Below are positions 59,096-64,000 of a DNA stretch of 64,000 nt, piece after piece (the stretch's first letter is position 1; the number at the start of each line of letters is the position of its first letter). This DNA comes from Methylobacterium durans (GTDB lineage Bacteria; Pseudomonadota; Alphaproteobacteria; Rhizobiales; Beijerinckiaceae). The stretch lies in assembly GCF_003173715.1 (NCBI RefSeq), contig NZ_CP029550.1, positions 1,116,001-1,180,000 on the forward strand. The letters are read 5' to 3'. The notes below the pieces were generated by a model. That model made no database searches and had not been told where the DNA came from. It saw nothing but the letters and a program-made list of their open reading frames with translations. The position numbers and the translations under genes are program-made.

Positions 59096-60186
59096 TAGTG
59101 ATCTGAGTTAGAAATCTGCTTGCAGAAACGTGCGACGTTGGCCAGGACCTCGTCGGCGGTCTTCGTCCAAACGAACGGCTTGGGATGAGCGTTCGTCTCA
59201 GCGATGTAGCCTTGAATGGCTGCCTCCAAGTCTGCCGTGCTGGTGAAAGCACTGCGCTGCAGACGGCGCCTGCTCAGCACCGCAAACCAGCACTCAACCA
59301 AGTTCAGCCACGATGCACTCGTCGGCGTAAAATGCAGATGAACCCGCGGGTGCCGCACCAGCCAGTCATGAACCAGTTGCGTCTTGTGCGTCTTCAGATT
59401 GTCGAGCACGAGATGCACCTCAAGCTCAGGTTCAACGCTGCTGTCGACCTGCTCCAAGAACTTGCGAAACTCCACACTGCGATGACGCTGCTCGCAGCAG
59501 CCGATCACCGTGCCAGCTTTCACATCAAGTGCCGCGAACAGGTCGAGTGTGCCATGCCGGCGGTCGTCGTGGGTGGCGCGTTCGGGCTGGCCCGGCCGCA
59601 AGGGGAAGGTCGGAGCTGTGCCTTGTGCCGCCTGGATCTGGGGCTTCTCGTCCACGCATAGAACCAAAGCCCGGTCAGGCGGCGCGAGGTAGAGCCCCAC
59701 GACGTCCCGCACCTTCTCGACGAAGGCCGGATCAGAGGAGAGCTTGAAGGTCTCAGCCTGGTGCGGCCGCAGGCCGAACGCGCGCCAGATGCGCGACACC
59801 GCAGTCTGGCTCATGCCTGTGCGGCGCGCCATCGTGCGCGTGCTCCAATGGGTTGCGTTGTTGGGTGCCTCCTCCAGAGTGAGGGTGATCACGCGCTCAA
59901 CAGCCTCGTCCCCGATGCTGCGCGGGGCGCCAGGCCGAGGAGCGTCGACCAACCCCTCCAGGCGGTGTGCAGCAAAGCGGCTCCGCCATAAGGCGACGGT
60001 CTGCCGGCCCACGCCCAAAACCGCGGCGACGCCCAGGTTTGTCGCTTCGGGCTGGGCACAGGCCAGGATGATGCGCACGCGTTGAGCCAGGGCCTGACCG
60101 GTCCCGTGCCGCCGTAACAGACGCTGCAAGGCAGCGTGCTCGTTCTCGCTCAGATCCGGAGCGACGGCCTTGGGTCCACGCGACAT
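59095..60186 (-). CDS. IS630-family transposase (single frame)
   Basis: A 363-residue transposase with an N-terminal helix-turn-helix (NLGVAAVLGVGRQTVALWRS), a linker ending ATHWSTRTMARRTGMSQTAV and the DDE catalytic segments VLCVDEKPQIQA, EVHLVLDNLKTHKTQLVHDW and the Glu of ASWLNLVECWFAVLSRR. The length is complete for a one-frame IS630 protein. GGAGG lies upstream of the ATG at 60186. The stop codon TAG is formed by the element's own tip. Confidence 0.94.
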   Translation of the reverse strand: MSRGPKAVAPDLSENEHAALQRLLRRHGTGQALAQRVRIILACAQPEATNLGVAAVLGVGRQTVALWRSRFAAHRLEGLVDAPRPGAPRSIGDEAVERVITLTLEEAPNNATHWSTRTMARRTGMSQTAVSRIWRAFGLRPHQAETFKLSSDPAFVEKVRDVVGLYLAPPDRALVLCVDEKPQIQAAQGTAPTFPLRPGQPERATHDDRRHGTLDLFAALDVKAGTVIGCCEQRHRSVEFRKFLEQVDSSVEPELEVHLVLDNLKTHKTQLVHDWLVRHPRVHLHFTPTSASWLNLVECWFAVLSRRRLQRSAFTSTADLEAAIQGYIAETNAHPKPFVWTKTADEVLANVARFCKQISNSDH

Positions 60187-60265
60187 CGCACACCTCCTGG
60201 CTCGGTGCGCTCCAGTCTGCGACCTTCGCTCGCAAATGCACTCACATTTCTAACTCAGACCACTA
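59096..60265 (-). mobile_element. IS630-family element, first copy
   Basis: Inverted ends TAGTGATCTGAGTTAGAAAT at 59096 and, on the other strand, TAGTGGTCTGAGTTAGAAAT from 60265 differ by one base. Both tips are TA, the target duplicated by IS630 elements. The transposase reads on the minus strand and its stop overlaps the left tip. The right TA (60264-60265) is shared with the next element. Confidence 0.9.
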
Positions 60266-60281
60266 AGTACAACCGCGGAAG

Positions 60282-60846
60282 TCATGTGGGATGCGCTCCG
60301 ATGATGGAGCAAACACCGCCTGGCTTGCGGTTGTAACGCTCGAAGAAAGCCCGGGCGGCTTCAACCAGGGCGTCGATGCTGGCGAACAACTCACAGTGTG
60401 TGACCTCGCGGCGGAACTGGCGCCAGAGCATCTCGATCGGGTTCAGCCATGGGCTGTAGGTCGGGAGGTAAAGCAGGACGAGGCGCCCGGCCGCGCCGCG
60501 CAGCACCGCCTCGACCTCGTCGTCCTCGTGCGTGCTGGCATTGTCCCAGGCGACGTAGATGGTCTCGGTCGGGTGCTTGGTCAGGAGCGTTCCGAGTAGT
60601 TCAGCGACCTCGCGTCGCCGCTTATGAGGGCGGGTGAGGACCACCGTCTGGCCGCTATGCCAATCGACCGCCCCAAGCCCATAGCGCCGCGCCGGCTGCA
60701 TCGGGGTCGGGATCATCACCTGCTGTCCCTTCGGCCCCCACATCGGCCGCAAGGTCGGGTGCCAACTGATGTTGAACTCGTCGGCGTAGTAGAAGACGGA
60801 TCCTGGCTTCAGACCGTCGCGAGCGAGTTCGACCGCCTTTTTTTGA
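60282..60846 (-). CDS. IS630-family transposase, catalytic second frame
   Basis: Continuing from the A run as KKAVELARDGLKPGSVFYYA, this frame encodes the DDE domain: DEFNISWHPTLRPMWGPKGQ, IYVAWDNASTHEDDEVEAVL and the Glu of SPWLNPIEMLWRQFRREVTH. It has no good independent start at its beginning, so it should be made as a frameshift fusion with the first frame. All catalytic residues are present. Confidence 0.88.
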
Positions 60847-61330
60847 CAGCATAGTCCGGATCCGGGCTGCTGATCGTGTGCTGGGGACGACCGAACCCCA
60901 GACCAGCCGAGCGCAACAGCCGATGGATACTGGCCACGCTCATACGCAAGCCCGTCTCCTCCGCCAAGCGATCGGCCAGCCGGGCGGCGGTCCACATCGA
61001 GAACGGCAGGTCCAGGGCGCGTGGCCGTCGCCGCACCAGCTCGACCAGCCGCTCGCGGTAGGCGGCACCGGCTTTGGCCGGCTTGCCCGAGCGCGGCGCG
61101 TCGGAGAGGCCGTCGATGCCCTCGGCCTCGTAGCGATGGACCCAGCGTCGGACCGTCTCGCCGCTCTCGCGCACGATCGCGGCAACTTCGGAGACAGCGA
61201 GCCTCTGCTCGGCCGCGAGCAGGATCATCTGCGCACGCGTGCGAACCCGGACATCGCGCGTCGTTCGGTAGAGATCATCAAGCTCGCGCAGCTGATCGAC
61301 GTTCAGGCTGTCCAAACGCAGGGCGCGCAT
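60809..61330 (-). CDS. IS630-family transposase, first frame
   Basis: The 173-residue first frame holds helix-turn-helix domains (LAVSEVAAIVRESGETVRRW, VHRYEAEGIDGLSDAPRSGK, RMSVASIHRLLRSAGLGFGR). At a run of seven A (60838-60844 on the minus strand; DYAVKK codons) translation can slip by -1 into the catalytic frame; without the slip it ends after KRRSNSLATV. Two-frame IS630 elements with such A runs are known. Confidence 0.88.
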   Translation of the reverse strand: MRALRLDSLNVDQLRELDDLYRTTRDVRVRTRAQMILLAAEQRLAVSEVAAIVRESGETVRRWVHRYEAEGIDGLSDAPRSGKPAKAGAAYRERLVELVRRRPRALDLPFSMWTAARLADRLAEETGLRMSVASIHRLLRSAGLGFGRPQHTISSPDPDYAVKKRRSNSLATV

Positions 61331-61384
61331 CGCCGCCTCCCGGCTTAGCGCCCCAGCATACCACGAAACTTATAAGGACGTACT

Positions 61385-61491
61385 TAGTGCACTGACGCCG
61401 ACAGAACGTACAGCGGGCGTCGAAAATCCTCCCGCGGTTGCAGGCGGTTAGCGGACGAGCGCGTGGTGCGTTCGTCGGCGTCTGTGCACTA
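61385..61491. mobile_element. 107-bp MITE-like element with TA ends
   Basis: The left end TAGTGCACTGACGCCGAC and, on the other strand, TAGTGCACAGACGCCGAC starting at 61491 match over 23 of about 25 bases. Both tips are TA, as in MITEs moved by IS630/Tc1-type transposases. The interior is short and noncoding. Its tips do not match either adjacent IS630, so another transposase should drive it. Confidence 0.8.
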
Positions 61492-61810
61492 GCCCTGCAT
61501 TAACTTTGAACTCGGGCCACCCCGTGGGCTCCTCGCCAACTCTCGTGGAAATAGCGGAGAGTACGCCCGAATGCGGGTATCACCGATCACGCCGCGGCGG
61601 CGTGCTCTTCGGAGGCGTACGGAGCGTCATCGAGGGGCGTGGCAAAAGCTTTATGACCTGAGTGGCTTACAGCCCTCCACGAAACTCGGCGAAGAACCGC
61701 CTCGTGGGGGCCGATCAGCTGAGCTTGGGCTCAACGTCACATAACGTTCTCGGACTTTTCAGCGCACCAGCGAGTTGTAAGGTCTCAAACCTGCCTTCAC
61801 GAGGCTGTCC
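61492..61810. other. Intergenic region upstream of the AI-2E-type transporter
   Basis: About 320 bp with no supported gene. It holds the promoter of the transporter gene at 61811. Confidence 0.4.
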
Positions 61811-63760
61811 GTGCCCGCGTCCGACCCTCTCCTTGAGACCAGCAAGTCAAGCGCATCTGGACCAGCATCTTCTCAACTGAGGCCGCCCAACGCGGAATCT
61901 CGGTCCGGTACCACTGTCGGAGCGGGAGTCATCACCACCGGAAGCGTCGTCCTCGCTGTCGCAGTCCTGTACTTCGGCAGAGATATTTTCGTTCCCTTCG
62001 CTCTCGCTCTCCTGCTCAGCTTTGCGCTGGCGCCTCCCGTCCTGTGGCTGCGCAGGCTGAGGTTGCCCAAGGTCGCCGCGATTGCGATCACGGTCTCTCT
62101 GGCGTTCGGCCTCATCGGCGGCATCGGATTCATCGTTGCCGGGCAACTCGTGCAACTCGCCGGCAACCTTCCAGCCTACCAGGATACGATCAAAACCAAG
62201 CTGCAGACGCTGCGCACCGACGCTCCCGGGGGCGGCGTCGTCGCGCAGGTCACCGAGACAATCAAGGATCTCAGTCAGGAACTCTCGGAACCGAAGCCCG
62301 CTGGCAGCTCAGGTACCGTACCTGGAACCTTGACGCAGCCAAAGGCACGCGCTCCGATCCCGGTCACCATCGAGCAGGGCGCTGCCCAACCCATCCAGAT
62401 CATCCAGACAGTGCTTGGTCCCATCATTGCGCCGCTGGCCACAGCAGGCCTCGTCATCGTATTCGTCGTCTTCATTCTGATCGAGCGCGAGGACCTGCGG
62501 GACCGCTTCCTCAAGCTCGTGGGGGCTGATGACCTTCAGACCAGCAGTGAAGCGATCAACGATGCAGCAGCCCGGGTCAGCCGCTACCTGCTGATGCAGC
62601 TCGTCGTGAACCTGACCTACGGCGTTCCACTCGGCCTCGGGCTCTACCTGATCGGTGTTCCCAATCCCTTCCTCTGGGGACTGCTCGCAGCGCTGCTTCG
62701 CTTCGTTCCCTACTTGGGGCCTTTTCTGGCCGCTCTCTTCCCGGTAGCGCTCGCCTTCGCGGTCGACCCCGGCTGGTCGATGCTGGGGTGGACAATTGCG
62801 CTGTTTCTTGTCCTCGAGCTGATCAGCAACAACGTTGTTGAGCCCTGGCTGTACGGCACGAGCACTGGTCTCTCCTCGCTGGCCATTATCATGGCGGCGA
62901 TCTTCTGGACCTCCCTGTGGGGCCCGGTGGGTCTATTCCTCTCGACGCCGCTCACTGTATGCCTTGTGGTCATCGGCCGGTACGTACCGCAGCTGGAGTT
63001 CCTGGGTGTGCTGCTGGGCAGTGAACCTGTGCTGGCTCCCGAGCAGCGCTTCTACCAGCGTCTACTCTCGGGCAATGCCGAGGAGGCGGTCGAGATTGCC
63101 GAGAACTACGTTGACGAGAAGTCAGCCCTTGCCTTCTACGATGAGGTGGCCTTGCCTGCGTTGCGTCTGGCTGAAGTCGACCGACGCCGTACTACCAGCG
63201 ACAAGGATTTCCGCCTCATCGTCGCCGAAGGGACGATGGCGGTGGTTCGCGAAGTAGCCGAACATGTCCGCGAACGCCGCCCGACAGTGGCTACGGACGC
63301 GGCCGACAGCACCGAAGCTGCTGCGCAATCCGAGATCGCGGAGCCGGTGGAAGCTCCCGACCCGGTTCTCTGTGTCGCTGGACGGACGGAACTCGACGAA
63401 GCTGCGGCAGCGATGTTGGCCCAGATCCTTGTGGATGATGCGGGCGTCCAGTCGCGGGTCTTGCCTGCCAGCGCGATCAGTTTGGACGCGCTCGGCCGGC
63501 TTGATCTCACGAGCGTTAAGGTCGTGTGCTTGTCCTACTTTCATCCCAAGCCTGAGGTGTATGTGCGCTATGTATGCCGGCGCCTCAAGCGGCGCTCTCC
63601 GAAGCTGAAGATCGTAGCAGGTCTGTGGGGCCGAACGTCGGTGAAGGCAGATGACCTGGAAGACGTCGCGCGGGCACTGGCCGCAGACGCAGTTGCCCCA
63701 TCGATTGAGGAGGTTCGCCGCAACGTCCTGGCATGGCGTCAATCTCCTTCAGGGTTGTGA
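61811..63760 (+). CDS. AI-2E-family membrane transporter with an extra C-terminal domain
   Basis: A GTG-started 649-residue protein. The first 400 residues are an AI-2E/TqsA-type permease: N-terminal helices (VVLAVAVLYFGRDIFVPFAL), a soluble segment, and a C-terminal helical core with VIVFVVFILIEREDLRDRFL, NLTYGVPLGLGLYLIGVPNP and NNVVEPWLYGTSTGLSSLAI, the last being the family signature. Residues about 410-649 are a cytosolic extension: an all-helical stretch (YQRLLSGNAEEAVEIAENYV) and a Rossmann-like alpha/beta domain (DPVLCVAGRTELDEAAAAML ... VVCLSYFHPKPEVYVRYVCR). Family members include the AI-2 exporter TqsA but most have other, often ion-related roles, so quorum sensing should not be assumed. 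It may be regulated through the extension. Confidence 0.88.
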   Translation: MPASDPLLETSKSSASGPASSQLRPPNAESRSGTTVGAGVITTGSVVLAVAVLYFGRDIFVPFALALLLSFALAPPVLWLRRLRLPKVAAIAITVSLAFGLIGGIGFIVAGQLVQLAGNLPAYQDTIKTKLQTLRTDAPGGGVVAQVTETIKDLSQELSEPKPAGSSGTVPGTLTQPKARAPIPVTIEQGAAQPIQIIQTVLGPIIAPLATAGLVIVFVVFILIEREDLRDRFLKLVGADDLQTSSEAINDAAARVSRYLLMQLVVNLTYGVPLGLGLYLIGVPNPFLWGLLAALLRFVPYLGPFLAALFPVALAFAVDPGWSMLGWTIALFLVLELISNNVVEPWLYGTSTGLSSLAIIMAAIFWTSLWGPVGLFLSTPLTVCLVVIGRYVPQLEFLGVLLGSEPVLAPEQRFYQRLLSGNAEEAVEIAENYVDEKSALAFYDEVALPALRLAEVDRRRTTSDKDFRLIVAEGTMAVVREVAEHVRERRPTVATDAADSTEAAAQSEIAEPVEAPDPVLCVAGRTELDEAAAAMLAQILVDDAGVQSRVLPASAISLDALGRLDLTSVKVVCLSYFHPKPEVYVRYVCRRLKRRSPKLKIVAGLWGRTSVKADDLEDVARALAADAVAPSIEEVRRNVLAWRQSPSGL

Positions 63761-63899
63761 TGGCTCTGCAAAGGCGCCTACCTCATTGGCCGACTGGCGA
63801 TTGAGACCTGCAGCAGCACGTGAGCTCATGCAGAAGCAGGGCGCATTGACCCGCTCGCCAAGGGAAGCGCCAGCGTTTGTGAGTTTGGCGATGAGCGAG

Positions 63900-64000
63900 C
63901 TGCCCCGCCGCACGATCCGATCACGGACCGGTGGGGTGAGTTCGCACGCCAACGGTATGAGGCGTTCGTGACGACGCTCAAGCGCGACTACGCCCGCCTC
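63900..64000 (+). pseudogene. IS3-family OrfB fragment at the window edge
   Basis: In one frame VSSHANGM recalls the S-x-SNGMAE turn of IS3 transposases; after a frameshift AFVTTLKRDYARL matches their conserved AFVKTLKRDYAR helix with the catalytic Glu region. The match runs off the right end of the window. The broken frame suggests a remnant. Confidence 0.45.

Larger units (their letters stand above)
60264..61386 (-). mobile_element. IS630-family element, second copy, adjacent to the first
   Basis: The tips TAAGTAC at 60264 and GTACTTA ending at 61386 form an inverted pair that begins and ends in TA. The left TA is the right TA of the first IS630 element, and the right TA is the first TA of the MITE at 61385. 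The transposase is encoded in two overlapping frames. Confidence 0.75.

Noticed and set aside
61811..63760. A quorum-sensing (AI-2) system
   Set aside because: The AI-2E family name does not prove AI-2 transport, and no luxS, lsr or related genes are present.
1..64000. CRISPR arrays, cas genes or restriction-modification defence islands
   Set aside because: No regularly spaced direct repeats with unique spacers and no Cas, methyltransferase or restriction motifs were seen. Tandem repeats found are the 18-bp array, the 297-bp coding repeats and the IS tip duplication.

Overview
The window reads as a piece of a high-GC alphaproteobacterial genome, most likely Methylobacterium/Methylorubrum or a close relative. 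This is inferred from gene content: PqqA peptides, a phasin, an HWE-type histidine kinase, a DUF6894-like protein, a WGxxGxxG protein, and many transposases of kinds common in that group. No species was determined.

Positions 1 to about 22.8 kb look like stable chromosome with densely packed, intact genes. In order they are: the start of a secreted beta-propeller protein, a VOC-fold protein, glpD-glpK for glycerol use, an EamA transporter, an alkA-ada pair for alkylation repair, two small conserved proteins and a LuxR-type response regulator. Next come a type I secretion ABC transporter with its HlyD-type adaptor, an L-2-hydroxyglutarate oxidase-like flavoprotein, and a two-gene operon in which a 1423-residue FecR/VCBS-repeat surface protein overlaps a CHASE2 adenylate cyclase. 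The block ends with lrgB, a frameshifted lrgA and a TerB-like gene. The type I exporter is a plausible route for the giant repeat protein.

An abrupt change occurs at a tRNA-Thr(CGT). A 5' half copy of the tRNA lies 85 bp before the intact one, and everything downstream is accessory in character. Positions 23.2-29.3 kb are a nested pile of insertion sequences (IS3 family, IS110, a second IS3 type, truncated IS5, IS701). From 29.3 kb on, cargo genes (ketopantoate-reductase-like, RsgA, HWE kinase, Crp/Fnr regulator, phosphoglycerate mutase-like, CBS protein, IS481, phasin, hemerythrin-DUF2382, patatin, GH15, AI-2E-type transporter) alternate with many small hypothetical genes, frameshifted genes and IS remnants.

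The most interesting locus is 34.2-36.6 kb. An intact 29-residue pqqA stands alone without any other pqq gene in view and is followed by a terminator. A second, inverted pqqA has been cut in half by an IS3-family element whose transposase uses a GGGAAAC frameshift heptamer. Both copies are preceded by short frames with a C-x-x-C-H motif, so the locus looks like an inverted duplication later invaded by the IS. Other structural features are a stack of TA-flanked elements at 59.1-61.5 kb (two IS630 elements and a 107-bp MITE sharing their TA dinucleotides), a candidate bridge-RNA region in the IS110 element, and an 18-bp tandem repeat carrying repeated TGATG stop-start signals between the type I secretion genes.
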